A stretch of DNA of 64,000 nucleotides. Origin: Sphingomonas desiccabilis (lineage in GTDB: Bacteria > Pseudomonadota > Alphaproteobacteria > Sphingomonadales > Sphingomonadaceae). Of the stretch, positions 1-8,495 are shown piece after piece (within the stretch, counting starts at the first letter, position 1; every line of letters starts with the position of its first letter). The stretch covers positions 1,054,001-1,118,000 of the forward strand of contig NZ_SDPT01000002.1 of assembly GCF_004135605.1 (NCBI RefSeq). The letters run 5' to 3'. The position numbers were made by a program, and so were the translations under genes. The notes under the pieces are model-generated. The model made no database searches and was not told the origin of the DNA. It was given only the letters and a program-made list of their open reading frames with translations.

Positions 1-1229
1 CAGCGCTCGCCTGCCACCTTCAGGTTGCCAAGGACGGCAAGCTTAAGGGCTGGCGCTTCACCCGTGCGGTGATCCGCGTCGCCGCCAACATCGCCTATGA
101 GGATGCGCAGGCGGCGATCGACGGCACCGGCGACGAGGTGGCGCCGGACTTGGTGGAAACGGCGCTACGCCCGCTCTGGGATTGCTGGCGCGCGCTCTAC
201 AAGGCGCGGGAGGCGCGCGAGCCGCTCGACCTCGACCTACCCGAGCGCCGCATCGTGCTCGATGAAAAGGGTCGGATTCTCTCGGTCGCCCCGCGCGAGC
301 GGCTCGACGCGCACAAGCTGATCGAGGACTATATGATCGCGGCCAACGTCGCCGCGGCCAAGGCGCTGGAGGCCAAGAAAGCGCCGGTCATGTATCGCAT
401 CCACGAGCCGCCGAGCCGCGAGAAGCTGGTCGCGCTGAAGGACTATCTCGAGACCTTCGACATCCCCTTCGCGCTCGGCCAGGTAGTGAAGCCCGCCACC
501 TTCAACCGCATCCTCGATCGGGTGGGGGAGGCGGTGTTCCGCCCGCAGGTGATGGAGCAGGTGCTGCGTTCGCAGACCCAGGCCTATTACGGTCCTGCCA
601 ACCACGGCCACTTCGGCCTGTCGCTGGGCAGCTACGCGCATTTCACCTCGCCGATCCGCCGCTATGCCGACCTCGTCGTGCATCGTGGTCTGGTCGCGGC
701 GTACAAGCTGGGGCCGGGCGGCGTTGCCGAGGACATGGCGACGATGGAGCGCACCGGCGAGACGATCAGCGCGCTCGAACGCCGCGCGATGGAGGCGGAG
801 CGCGAGACGGTCGACCGCTATGTCGCGGCCTATCTCGCGGAGCATGTCGGCAGCGTCATGGAGGCCCGTATTACCGGGGTGCAGAGCTTCGGCTTCTTCG
901 CCACGGTGGAGGGGATCGGCGGCGACGGGCTGGTGCCCGCACGCGACCTGGGTCGCGAGTATTTCCGCTACGACGAGAAGGGCCAGCGGCTGGTCGGCGA
1001 CCATAGCGGCGAGGAATTCACGCTGGGCCAGCGGCTGCCGCTGCGGCTGGTGGAGGCGAATCCGGTATCGGGCGCGCTGCGCTTCGAACTGGTCGATGGC
1101 AAGGGGTCGGCCGGCGGCGCGCCGGAGGGCGGTGCGCGCGGCGATCGAGAGCCGGGCCGCCGACCGCCGAGGGTGCTCAAGCGTCGCGGACGCCCGGGCA
1201 ACATCCGCCACCAGGGCCGCAAGCGCTAG
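1..1229 (+). CDS. rnr: Ribonuclease R, C-terminal part (5' end outside window)
   Basis: 3'-5' exoribonuclease that degrades structured RNA in the cytoplasm. The reading frame is open from base 3, so the gene begins upstream of the window. The visible part starts inside the RNB catalytic domain (LKGWRFTRAVIR; HFTSPIRRYADLVVHR is the typical RNB C-terminal signature) and continues into an S1 RNA-binding domain (VMEARITGVQSFGFFATVEG). It ends in a basic, glycine/arginine-rich tail (RRPPRVLKRRGRPGNIRHQG), as is common for RNase R. RNase II is the alternative, but the basic tail after S1 favours RNase R. The cold-shock-like N-terminal domains and the catalytic aspartates are outside the window. 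Confidence 0.93.
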   Translation, partial: ALACHLQVAKDGKLKGWRFTRAVIRVAANIAYEDAQAAIDGTGDEVAPDLVETALRPLWDCWRALYKAREAREPLDLDLPERRIVLDEKGRILSVAPRERLDAHKLIEDYMIAANVAAAKALEAKKAPVMYRIHEPPSREKLVALKDYLETFDIPFALGQVVKPATFNRILDRVGEAVFRPQVMEQVLRSQTQAYYGPANHGHFGLSLGSYAHFTSPIRRYADLVVHRGLVAAYKLGPGGVAEDMATMERTGETISALERRAMEAERETVDRYVAAYLAEHVGSVMEARITGVQSFGFFATVEGIGGDGLVPARDLGREYFRYDEKGQRLVGDHSGEEFTLGQRLPLRLVEANPVSGALRFELVDGKGSAGGAPEGGARGDREPGRRPPRVLKRRGRPGNIRHQGRKR

Positions 1230-1251
1230 CCACTTGTCCGCGGCCCCGCTT

Positions 1252-1269
1252 GCCGCCACACGTGGCGGC
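1252..1269. repeat. Perfect inverted repeat after rnr
   Basis: GCCGCCAC, a 2-base spacer and GTGGCGGC form a perfect 8-bp stem 22 bases after the rnr stop. No T-run follows on either strand, so it is not a convincing intrinsic terminator. It may act as an RNA 3'-end stabiliser. Confidence 0.4.
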
Positions 1270-1289
1270 GGGGATATCGGGGGACAGGG

Positions 1290-1799
1290 ATGAAGCGACT
1301 GGTCATGGCCACGGCCATATGGATGGCGTCGGCCGCGGCAGCCGAGGAGCCTGCGCGCGCGCCCGATGCCGTCCGGCAGCTGGAGGGCTGCTGGCAGGGC
1401 AGGGGCGAGGTGATGGGCAAGCCTGTGACCATCGCCGTGGAGGCTCGGCCGGTGGCGCTCGGGGCGATGCTGGCCCTCGACGCGAGCAGCGTCGCGATCG
1501 ACGATCCTTCCGACCGCTATGCCGCGCATCTGGTGCTCGGCGGCGGCAAAGGGTCTGCCGATGTGATCGGTTTCTGGTCTGACAGCTTTGGCGGCACCAT
1601 GACGGCGATCGGCAGCGGCACCCTTCGCGCCAACGGGTTCGACATCGGCTATCGCTACGGCGAGGCGACCTTCCTCAATGGATGGCAGGTCGCGGGCGAG
1701 CGGCTCCGCTGGGAGATCGTCGCGCAGGAGAAGGGTACGTCGCAAGCGTTCGCCAGCTATGTGCTGACGCGCGCCGCCTGCGTATCGGGGGCCGAATAG
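1290..1799 (+). CDS. Exported hypothetical protein, 169 aa
   Basis: I do not recognise a named family. The N-terminus (MKRLVMATAIWMASAAAAEE) is a short Sec-type signal peptide with cleavage likely after the alanine run. The mature part opens with QLEGCWQGRGEVMGKPV, the kind of 'Leu-x-Gly-x-Trp-x-Gly' beginning found in small lipocalin-like or DUF1579-like beta-barrel proteins, and has several short alternating beta-type segments. Two cysteines (near the start of the mature part and near the C-terminus) could form a disulfide. A GGGGGACAGGG ribosome site precedes the ATG. It lies 60 bases after rnr on the same strand. Confidence 0.7.
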   Translation: MKRLVMATAIWMASAAAAEEPARAPDAVRQLEGCWQGRGEVMGKPVTIAVEARPVALGAMLALDASSVAIDDPSDRYAAHLVLGGGKGSADVIGFWSDSFGGTMTAIGSGTLRANGFDIGYRYGEATFLNGWQVAGERLRWEIVAQEKGTSQAFASYVLTRAACVSGAE

Positions 1800-1922
1800 A
1801 CGGAGCGGTTTCCGCACGCTTGTGGGAACGGCAAGACCGCGGGGCATCGGTCTGATCCAGCCGCCACACTCCCGCCGCGATTGACGGCGAGCATCCTGCG
1901 GCCGTCCGGTCGGGAGACGCCG

Positions 1923-2228
1923 ATGCTGGAATCGTTGCTGCTGCTTCAGGCCACGGCGGTTCCGCCGCAGGAGCTTCGCGCGGCGCCCCGCGTCGACCTG
2001 CGGATCGCGACGCGCGTGCTGGATTGCCCGGAGCCTGCCGGCGATGGCGAGGTGGTGGTGTGCGGCAGCCGGGGAGGGCACGACCCTGATCGCCTGGAGC
2101 CGCTGCCGCCAGACGGCGAAGACCAGCAGTTCCGTCTTCGCATAGGCGGCGCAACCTTCGCGCCCCAGGTGGAGACTGACCGCTTTGGCCTTGCCACCCC
2201 GACTGTGCGGCTGACGATCCCGTTCTGA
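1923..2228 (+). CDS. Small exported hypothetical with Cys-n-EVVVC motif, 101 aa
   Basis: No named family recognised. The chosen ATG at 1923 has a good Shine-Dalgarno sequence (GGGAG, about 6 bases upstream) and gives a short hydrophobic N-terminus (MLESLLLLQATAV); the frame is open further upstream to 1881. The central motif DCPEPAGDGEVVVCGSR puts two cysteines 12 residues apart and resembles the motif [17 protein letters not shown] in the exported protein at 36714-37130, so the two may belong to one sphingomonad family. It converges on the ABC transporter with only 6 bases between the stops. Confidence 0.6.
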   Translation: MLESLLLLQATAVPPQELRAAPRVDLRIATRVLDCPEPAGDGEVVVCGSRGGHDPDRLEPLPPDGEDQQFRLRIGGATFAPQVETDRFGLATPTVRLTIPF

Positions 2229-2234
2229 GCCGGG

Positions 2235-4028
2235 TTAAGCCGCCTCGTTGAACTGGAGCGCTGCCAGCCGCGCGTAGAGGCCGCCTGCGGCGATGAGTTC
2301 GGCATGAGTGCCGGTTTCGACGATCCGGCCCCCGTCCATCACGACGATCCGGCCGGCGGCGCGTACCGTGGCGAGGCGGTGCGCGATGACGAGCGTGGTG
2401 CGACCGGTCATCAGATGCTCCAGCGCGTCCTGGACCAGCCGCTCGCTTTCGGCATCGAGGGCGGAGGTCGCCTCGTCGAGCAGCAGGATCGGGCTGTCGC
2501 GCAGCAGCGCGCGGGCGATCGCGATGCGCTGGCGCTGGCCGCCCGACAGCCGCGCGCCGCCTTCGCCCAGGAAGGTGTCGAGCCCGTCTGGCAGCGCGCG
2601 CAGGAACTCGCTGGCGTTGGCGGCATCGGCCGCGGCCCAGATCGCGTCGTCGCTGGCGTCCCAGCGGCCGTAACGCAGGTTGTCGCGGGCCGAGGCACCG
2701 AAGATCACCGTCTCCTGCGGTACCATGGCGATGCGCGCGCGCACTTCTGCCGGATCGGCCTCGCGCACGTTCACCCCGTCGACCGACACCGTGCCGCTCG
2801 CCGGATCGTAGAAGCGCTGGAGCAGCTGGAACAGCGTCGACTTGCCGGCACCGGACGGTCCGACCACCGCCACCGTTTCCCCGGGCGCGACCTCGAGCGA
2901 GAAGTCGGTGAGCGCCGCGACGTCTGGGCGGGTTGGGTAGCGGAAGGCGACGTCTGCGAAGGCCAGCGCTCCCTGCGGCGGCTGCGGCAGCGCGACCGGG
3001 TTGGCCGGTGCGCGGATCTCCGGCTCCTGGGCCAGCAACTCGGCAAGGCGCCCAGCGGCGCCCGACGCGCGCAAGAGGTCGCCATAGACCTCCGTCAGCG
3101 CGCCGAACGATCCGGTCACCAGTGCCGCGGTGATGACGAACGCGGTGAGCGCGCCGCCGGTCGTGCGGCCCGAGGCGACATCGCTCACCGCATCCCACAG
3201 GATCAGCGTGATCGCGCCGAACAACAGCCCGATCACCATCGCCGTCATGATCGCGCGGGTGCCGAAGCGGCGGCGGGCGACGCCGAAGCCCGCCTCCACC
3301 GCCGACTGGAAGCGCGCCGCCTCCCGCTTCTCCTGTCCGAATGCCTGCACGATCTTCATCGCGCCCAGGGTCTCGGACGCGATCGCGCCGATGTCAGCGA
3401 TGCGGTCCTGGCTGGAGCGCGACAGCTTGCGCACGCGCGAGCCCATCCAAATGATCGGCGTGACCACGAGCGGGATGCCGATGATGAGATAGGCGGCGAG
3501 CTTGGGGGCCAGCGCGAACAGGTAGATCACGCCGCCGATTCCGATCAGCAGGTTGCGCAGCGCCGTCGAGACGGTGGTGCCGACGATCTGCTCGACGATG
3601 GCGGTGTCCGCGGTCAGGCGCGACGCGATCTCCGAGGGGCGATTCTCCTCGAACCAGCGCGGCGGCATGCGCAGGAGGTTGCGGTGCACGGCCGCGCGCA
3701 TGTCGGCGACGGTCCGCTCGCCAAGCCATGACACGAAGTAGAAGCGCCCGGCGGTCGCGAACGCCAGCGCCACGACGACGAACAGCAGCCCTTCGAAATA
3801 GCCGCCGATCTGCGACGGGTCCGCGCCCGCTGCGAAACCGTTGTCGACCACCTTCTGGAAGGTGCGCGGAATCCACAGCGTCGCCATCGCGGCGATCAGC
3901 AGCGACACCAGCGCCGCCGCAAGCTGCAGCTTGTAGCGGATGGTGAAGCCCCAGACGAGCTTGAGGGCGGGCAACATGCGCGCGGTCGGTTCGGCCGATG
4001 CGGCGCGCTGCGAGGAACGGAGTGCCAT
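2235..4028 (-). CDS. ABC transporter, fused permease-ATPase (MsbA/ABCB type)
   Basis: A half-transporter of 597 aa that would act as a homodimer in the inner membrane. The N-terminal half (about residues 25-320) is the six-helix exporter transmembrane domain. The C-terminal half is the nucleotide-binding domain, with Walker A GPSGAGKST, Q-loop MVPQETVIF, signature LSGGQRQRIAIARALL, Walker B ILLLDEATSALD and the switch His in IAHRLATV. All catalytic motifs are intact. Length and layout match lipid or drug exporters of the MsbA/BmrA type. The substrate cannot be told from sequence: lipid A flipping is one possibility, and alphaproteobacteria carry several such paralogues, so no gene symbol is given. 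Confidence 0.9.
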   Translation of the reverse strand: MALRSSQRAASAEPTARMLPALKLVWGFTIRYKLQLAAALVSLLIAAMATLWIPRTFQKVVDNGFAAGADPSQIGGYFEGLLFVVVALAFATAGRFYFVSWLGERTVADMRAAVHRNLLRMPPRWFEENRPSEIASRLTADTAIVEQIVGTTVSTALRNLLIGIGGVIYLFALAPKLAAYLIIGIPLVVTPIIWMGSRVRKLSRSSQDRIADIGAIASETLGAMKIVQAFGQEKREAARFQSAVEAGFGVARRRFGTRAIMTAMVIGLLFGAITLILWDAVSDVASGRTTGGALTAFVITAALVTGSFGALTEVYGDLLRASGAAGRLAELLAQEPEIRAPANPVALPQPPQGALAFADVAFRYPTRPDVAALTDFSLEVAPGETVAVVGPSGAGKSTLFQLLQRFYDPASGTVSVDGVNVREADPAEVRARIAMVPQETVIFGASARDNLRYGRWDASDDAIWAAADAANASEFLRALPDGLDTFLGEGGARLSGGQRQRIAIARALLRDSPILLLDEATSALDAESERLVQDALEHLMTGRTTLVIAHRLATVRAAGRIVVMDGGRIVETGTHAELIAAGGLYARLAALQFNEAA

Positions 4029-4107
4029 GCCGCCCGACTAGCGCGAACCGCCGCCGGGCGAAACCTCTGCGCGACGGCGTGCGTTCGGCTCGTTGCGGCT
4101 CCAAAGA

Positions 4108-4135
4108 TTGCAGCGGCTCCGAAGCGGTTTATATC
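4108..4135 (+). promoter_or_regulatory. Candidate sigma-70 promoter for PHB depolymerase
   Basis: TTGCAG (4108-4113), a 16-base spacer and TATATC (4130-4135) lie about 50 bases before the ATG at 4188. It stands in an otherwise GC-rich divergent intergenic region. Predicted by eye only. Confidence 0.45.
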
Positions 4136-4187
4136 GTGGAACAAAGTGCCGTCCTGCGCGGGCGCGCTGGCGAGGGACGGTTTGTTG

Positions 4188-5420
4188 ATGTTGTACGACG
4201 CTTACGAATTCCAACGTTCGATGCTGGCCGGTGCCAGCGCCATGGCGAATTTCGGCGCGGGGCTGCTCCAGAACCCGGCGAACCCCTTTTCCTATTTCGG
4301 CGGCGGGCCGGTGCTCGCGTCTGCGCTGGAGGTCTTCGCGCATGCGGCTGCCCCGCGCGGCAAGCCGGCCTTCGGCATCACCCGGACGGTGGTTGACGGC
4401 CGGGACGTAGAGGTCCGGGAAGAGATCGTGCTGCGCAAGCCCTTCGGCCAGCTCAAGCATTTCGTGCGCGAGGGCGTGACCGGCGGGCCCAAGCTGCTGA
4501 TCGTGGCGCCGATGTCGGGCCATTACGCGACGTTGCTGCGCGATACGGTGCGGCGGATGCTGGTCTCGGCAGACGTCTACATCACCGACTGGCGCGATGC
4601 GAAGCTGGTGCCGCTATCGGACGGGCGCTTCGACCTTGACGATTACATCGATTACCTGACGGACTTCCTGGCCGCGATCGGGGCCGAGGGGGATCCCCGC
4701 GCGCATGTCCTAGCGGTGTGCCAGCCGTCGGTTCCGGCCTATGCCGCGACCGCGGCAATGGGCCGCGATCGCCACCCGAACCGCCCCTATACGCTCAGCA
4801 TGATGGGCGGGCCGATCGACACGCGCGAGGCGCCGACGGCGGTCAACACGCTCGCGACCGAGCGCCCCCATGCCTGGTTCGAACAGAACGTCATCGCAAC
4901 CGTGCCGATGACCTATCCGGGCGCAGGTCGCCGGGTGTACCCCGGCTTTCTCCAGCTCGCCGGCTTCATGAGCATGAACCTCGGCAACCACATGATCTCT
5001 CACTGGGAGATGTTCAAACATTTGGTCGAGGGCGACGGCGACAGCGCGTCCGCGACCAAGGACTTCTACGACGAGTATCGCTCCGTCTGCGACATGACGG
5101 CGGAGTTCTACCTCCAGACGATCGAGCTGGTGTTCCAGACCCATGCGCTGCCGAACGGCACGATGACCCACCGCGGCCGCCCGGTCGATCCGGCGTCGAT
5201 CACGGACACGGCGTTGCTGGCGATCGAAGGGGAGCGCGACGACATCTCCGGCCTGGGGCAGACGCGGGCGGCGCTCACGCTCGCAAGGGCGCTCCCGGAG
5301 GAGATGAAGCAGTATCACCTGGCCGAGGGTGTCGGCCACTACGGCATCTTCCACGGCTCGAAATGGCGCAACCGCATCGCGCCGGTGCTGGAGGGCTGGA
5401 TCGCGCGGCACGGCGGCTGA
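4188..5420 (+). CDS. phaZ: Intracellular poly(3-hydroxybutyrate) depolymerase
   Basis: Hydrolyses stored native PHB granules in the cytoplasm, mobilising carbon. The protein has 410 aa with an alpha/beta-hydrolase core. The nucleophile motif is the cysteine lipase-box variant AVCQPSVPA, with Cys178, as known for the PhaZ1/PhaZa1 intracellular depolymerases. The acid lies in the EGERDDISG segment, and the histidine is His384 in GVGHYGIF. The N-terminal MLYDAYEFQR and the PANPFSYFGGG block are typical of the family. The ATG at 4188 is chosen because it aligns with these N-termini and follows GAGGGACGG; the frame is open further upstream. No other PHB gene is in the window. Confidence 0.9.
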   Translation: MLYDAYEFQRSMLAGASAMANFGAGLLQNPANPFSYFGGGPVLASALEVFAHAAAPRGKPAFGITRTVVDGRDVEVREEIVLRKPFGQLKHFVREGVTGGPKLLIVAPMSGHYATLLRDTVRRMLVSADVYITDWRDAKLVPLSDGRFDLDDYIDYLTDFLAAIGAEGDPRAHVLAVCQPSVPAYAATAAMGRDRHPNRPYTLSMMGGPIDTREAPTAVNTLATERPHAWFEQNVIATVPMTYPGAGRRVYPGFLQLAGFMSMNLGNHMISHWEMFKHLVEGDGDSASATKDFYDEYRSVCDMTAEFYLQTIELVFQTHALPNGTMTHRGRPVDPASITDTALLAIEGERDDISGLGQTRAALTLARALPEEMKQYHLAEGVGHYGIFHGSKWRNRIAPVLEGWIARHGG

Positions 5421-5438
5421 GGCGCGCGCCGCCCGCCC

Positions 5439-5867
5439 TCAGTCCCAGGCGGTTCTCGCCCAGTGCCACGCCGTCCAGGCGAGCGCAGCCCACAGCATCA
5501 CCACCATCGCCAGCCCGGCCCACGAGACCGGGCGGTGAGAGGCCGCTTCGGCCGTCGCGCGGTGTTCGACCAACAGCGATGCCGGCACCATGCGCGCGAT
5601 CAGCCATAGACCGGCTGGAATGAGGAGCGCGTCGTCGATCAGCCCCAGCACCGGCACGAAATCCGGCACCAGGTCGATCGGCGACAGCGCATAGGCCGCA
5701 ATCACGAGCCCCAGCAGCCGGGCGGCCGGGGGTGTGCGGGGGTCGCGCACCGCCAGCCACACTGCGTGCGCCTCCACCCGCACGCGGTGCGCGAGCGAGG
5801 GCCCGACGAAGCGCCGGGCCCGCAAGCTAGAGCGTAACCCGCGTGTGGCTTCCGGCTTCCTCGTCAT
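5439..5867 (-). CDS. DUF1232 (YkvA-type) membrane protein
   Basis: A small inner-membrane protein of 142 aa. The DUF1232 core is clear: DPRTPPAARLLGLVIAAYALSPIDLVPDFVPVLGLIDDALL, with the characteristic 'SPIDLxPD' turn between two hydrophobic segments. A further transmembrane helix lies near the C-terminus (WAGLAMVVMLWAALAW). Function unknown. The ATG start overlaps the upstream PPOX gene by 41 bases; a GTG start about 80 bases further in would remove the overlap and still keep the domain, so the start is uncertain. The two genes are probably co-transcribed. Confidence 0.8.
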   Translation of the reverse strand: MTRKPEATRGLRSSLRARRFVGPSLAHRVRVEAHAVWLAVRDPRTPPAARLLGLVIAAYALSPIDLVPDFVPVLGLIDDALLIPAGLWLIARMVPASLLVEHRATAEAASHRPVSWAGLAMVVMLWAALAWTAWHWARTAWD

Positions 5868-6303
5868 AGATGGTGTTGCCCGTTAGCATCTTGAGCTTGC
5901 CGGTGATGCTGTGGTCGGTCTCCCATATTTCCGCATCCGCCAGGTCGAAGCGCAGCATCAGCAGGCCCGGGTCCTGGCGGCCGCCCTCGTACCAGGCCTC
6001 GACCTGCTTGTTCCAATAGCGGTCGATCACCGCCGGGTCGCTCTCGGTCGTCAGCGTGCCCCGCAGCGACGCATAGAGGTCGTGGTTCTTGGACACGAAC
6101 TGGACGGTCGCCGGGCCACCGGCGGCCGCACGATTGTCCTTCTTGGTGTAGAACCAGAACTCGCTGTCGGCGTCCTCGTCCAGCACGGCGTACATCGGCT
6201 CGAAGTGCTCGCGGTCGGTGGTGGTGCCCAGCATCACATAGGGGCTGGCGGCCATCGCCTTCCACATCTGCTCGCGGATTTCCTTCGGGCTCTTGTCCGG
6301 CAT
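5827..6303 (-). CDS. PPOX-fold (pyridoxamine 5'-phosphate oxidase-like) stress protein
   Basis: A split-barrel flavin-binding-type protein of 158 aa, similar in layout to general stress protein 26 (COG3871). Visible blocks are SPYVMLGTTTDREHFEPMYAVLDE, EFWFYTKKDNRAAAGGPATVQFVSK and a C-terminal segment EIWETDHSITGKLKML. The reaction is not known; members bind FMN or F420 and are often stress-induced. Two adjacent ATGs (6306 and 6303) follow CGAGGAGG; the second has the better spacing and is used here. A near-consensus EcfG-type promoter lies just upstream, which fits a general-stress role. Confidence 0.82.
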   Translation of the reverse strand: MPDKSPKEIREQMWKAMAASPYVMLGTTTDREHFEPMYAVLDEDADSEFWFYTKKDNRAAAGGPATVQFVSKNHDLYASLRGTLTTESDPAVIDRYWNKQVEAWYEGGRQDPGLLMLRFDLADAEIWETDHSITGKLKMLTGNTIYDEEAGSHTRVTL

Positions 6304-6334
6304 CATTGTCCTCCTCGAATGGCTCAGGGAGGAC

Positions 6335-6359
6335 AACGACCAGGGGCGCGGCGGTTTCC
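6335..6359 (-). promoter_or_regulatory. Candidate EcfG-type (general stress) promoter
   Basis: On the minus strand GGAAA, 16 bases, CGTT. The alphaproteobacterial EcfG consensus is GGAAC-N16/17-CGTT, so there is one mismatch. It lies about 30 bases before the PPOX gene start. Confidence 0.4.
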
Positions 6360-6372
6360 ACGCCATTCCGCA

Positions 6373-8349
6373 TCAGGCCGGGTTATGCTTGGCCAGGAAG
6401 CTCTCCAGCGCCTTCAGGAATTCCAGCCGATCCTGCTCGCGGGAGAAATGATGGTCGGCAAGCGGCTGCTCGATATAGTCGACGGGCTTGCCCGCGCGCT
6501 TCAGCCGCTGGACCAGGGTTCGGGACTGCCGCACCGGCACCACCCGGTCCTTGACGCCGTGTACCACCAGCAGCGGCGTGCCGAAGCCCGCCGGATTGTT
6601 GATCGGCGATACCGCCGCCAAATCCGGCGCCTGCCGCTTCAGCCAGTCGCGCCGTGCGCCCGAATAGAGGAAGCGGCTGTCGTAGCGGCGCATCGCATTG
6701 AGGTCGGAGACGCCGGCAAAGGAAACGGCACAGCGATAAAGCGTCGGATCGCGCTCGGCGGCGCGAAAGGCCGCGTAGCCGCCATAGGAGGCGCCCACCA
6801 TGCACACCCGCTTCGGATCGGCGATGCCCTGCTTGGCGAGCGCGGACACCGCATCGTTCAGGTCGTCCTGCATCGCCAGGCCCCATTGGCCCTCGCCCTT
6901 TTCGGTGAAGGGCGTCCCGTAGCCGGACGAGCCGCGGTAGTTGGGCTGGATCACCGCATAGCCGCGGTCGGCGAGAAACTGCGTCCACCAGTCCCATTCC
7001 TCGGTGTCGCGTGCGAAGGGGCCGCCATGGGGCAGAACGATCAGCGGCAGGTCGCGGCCCGCCCCCTTGGGCGTCGTGAGCACCGCCGCGATTTCGAGGC
7101 CGTCACGCGCCTTGTAGCGGATCGTGCGAACCGGATGCAGCCGCTTCATCCCGATCTTGGGGTTGGTGAAGCCCAGGTCGGTCAGTGTGTCGGTCGCCTT
7201 GTCGTAGAGGAAATAGGCGCCCGGGGAGTCGGACCCGCTCGCCAGCAGGATCACGCGCGACTGGTCGCGGCTGAACGACACCAGCCGGACTTGCGCGCCG
7301 CGGATCCGGTCTCCGAGCTGCTTGGCCAGCTTGGCGATCTCCGGATCCATCCAGTGCTGCTGCGGCCGGTCTGTGCGGGTGCCGACGCCCAGCACTCTCG
7401 ATTCGCCGCTGTCGGAGATCACACCACCCAGGTCGAAGCCCTCGGTTGCCATCAACTGCTTGCCGCGGGTCATCGTCTCCAGGTCCAGCTCGTAAAGCGC
7501 GCTGAACCCCTTTTCGTCGTCGGCGATCGTCACCGCCCCGGTGTCGGCCAGGAACAGCGCCGGGACCGTCAGGGAGCCGTCGTCGTCGCGGTCCACCGTC
7601 CGGAAGCGCCCCCGGTCACCCGCGCGGTACAGCAGCCGCCGGCGGCGCCCGTCATCCGATCGGCCGATGCCCATGCGCACCGCGCCCTTGCCGTCGGCGT
7701 ACCAGGCCACCACGCCGGGCTGGCCCTCCATCACGCGGGTGCGCTTGCCCGTGGCCAGGTCGAAAAGGTCGACCCGCGGCCAAAAGCCGGGATCGTTGCT
7801 GTAGATGGACGTCTGGTAGCCGAGCAGCACCCGCGGCGTGCCGTCGTTGGCAGCCCAAAGGATGTCGTCCCCATTCTGCGCTGCATTGTCCTTTGCCAGG
7901 ACCTGCACCTTCTGGCCATCGGCGCTCACCGCGACCGCGCGGGTGACGTACCAGTCCTCGTCTCCGACCGGACTGGTCCGACCGATGCCGATCACCAGCC
8001 AGTCGTCATTGACCCAGCGCCACCAGTTCAGGTCTGCCTCGCCGAGACCCGCGTACCGTGGCTGCCCGCCGTCGACGGGGATGATGGCGAGGTACAGCGT
8101 GCCGTTGAGCGCCACGCGCGCGGCATAGGTCTTCCCGTTCGGGGAGAGCTCCGGCGATTGCAGCATCGGCAGGGCGGCGAAATCCTCGATCGACCTCGGG
8201 GCAAGCTTCGCGGCGACCTTCGTCTCCGCCGCCACCGTCTTGCCTACCGGCGGCAGCGGCTGCCCTCCCGCCGCCAGCGCCGCGCTCGCAAGCGTCAGCA
8301 GGCCCGCACCGGTCGCGGCCCGACCGGCTGCCCAACGTCCCTTGGTCAT
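6373..8349 (-). CDS. S9 family serine peptidase (acylaminoacyl/prolyl oligopeptidase type)
   Basis: An exported peptidase of 658 aa. The start at 8349 gives a signal peptide (MTKGRWAAGRAATGAGLLTL) and follows GGGGAGAGACG; the frame is open much further upstream but without coding character. Residues about 60-400 form a beta-propeller of TolB/WD-like repeats. The C-terminal peptidase domain has the nucleophile motif VGASYGGYAAF, the acid in VHGVKDRVVP and the histidine in DHHFSREQD. GGPFARDTEEWDWWTQFLADRGYAVIQPNYRGSSGYG is the usual S9C block, split here only by its own variation. Probably periplasmic and acting on peptides. Confidence 0.9.
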   Translation of the reverse strand: MTKGRWAAGRAATGAGLLTLASAALAAGGQPLPPVGKTVAAETKVAAKLAPRSIEDFAALPMLQSPELSPNGKTYAARVALNGTLYLAIIPVDGGQPRYAGLGEADLNWWRWVNDDWLVIGIGRTSPVGDEDWYVTRAVAVSADGQKVQVLAKDNAAQNGDDILWAANDGTPRVLLGYQTSIYSNDPGFWPRVDLFDLATGKRTRVMEGQPGVVAWYADGKGAVRMGIGRSDDGRRRRLLYRAGDRGRFRTVDRDDDGSLTVPALFLADTGAVTIADDEKGFSALYELDLETMTRGKQLMATEGFDLGGVISDSGESRVLGVGTRTDRPQQHWMDPEIAKLAKQLGDRIRGAQVRLVSFSRDQSRVILLASGSDSPGAYFLYDKATDTLTDLGFTNPKIGMKRLHPVRTIRYKARDGLEIAAVLTTPKGAGRDLPLIVLPHGGPFARDTEEWDWWTQFLADRGYAVIQPNYRGSSGYGTPFTEKGEGQWGLAMQDDLNDAVSALAKQGIADPKRVCMVGASYGGYAAFRAAERDPTLYRCAVSFAGVSDLNAMRRYDSRFLYSGARRDWLKRQAPDLAAVSPINNPAGFGTPLLVVHGVKDRVVPVRQSRTLVQRLKRAGKPVDYIEQPLADHHFSREQDRLEFLKALESFLAKHNPA

Positions 8350-8495
8350 CGTCTCTCCCCCCAGCCGGCGCCCCCGCGCCGGACGCCCCATGCTGGCCAA
8401 GCACCCGGCACAAGGCAAGCCTGCGCGCGCAAGTCCTCGCCGGAAGGGATGAAGAAGTACGAATGCCGCACGCTGTGCCGTGCGGGCGAAGTGCG

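Noticed and set aside
1252..1269. Intrinsic terminator of rnr
   Set aside because: The stem is good, but no T-run follows on either strand; listed only as an inverted repeat.
8368..8386. GC-rich hairpin before the S9 peptidase gene as a terminator
   Set aside because: It sits within about 20 bases of the gene start and has no T-run.
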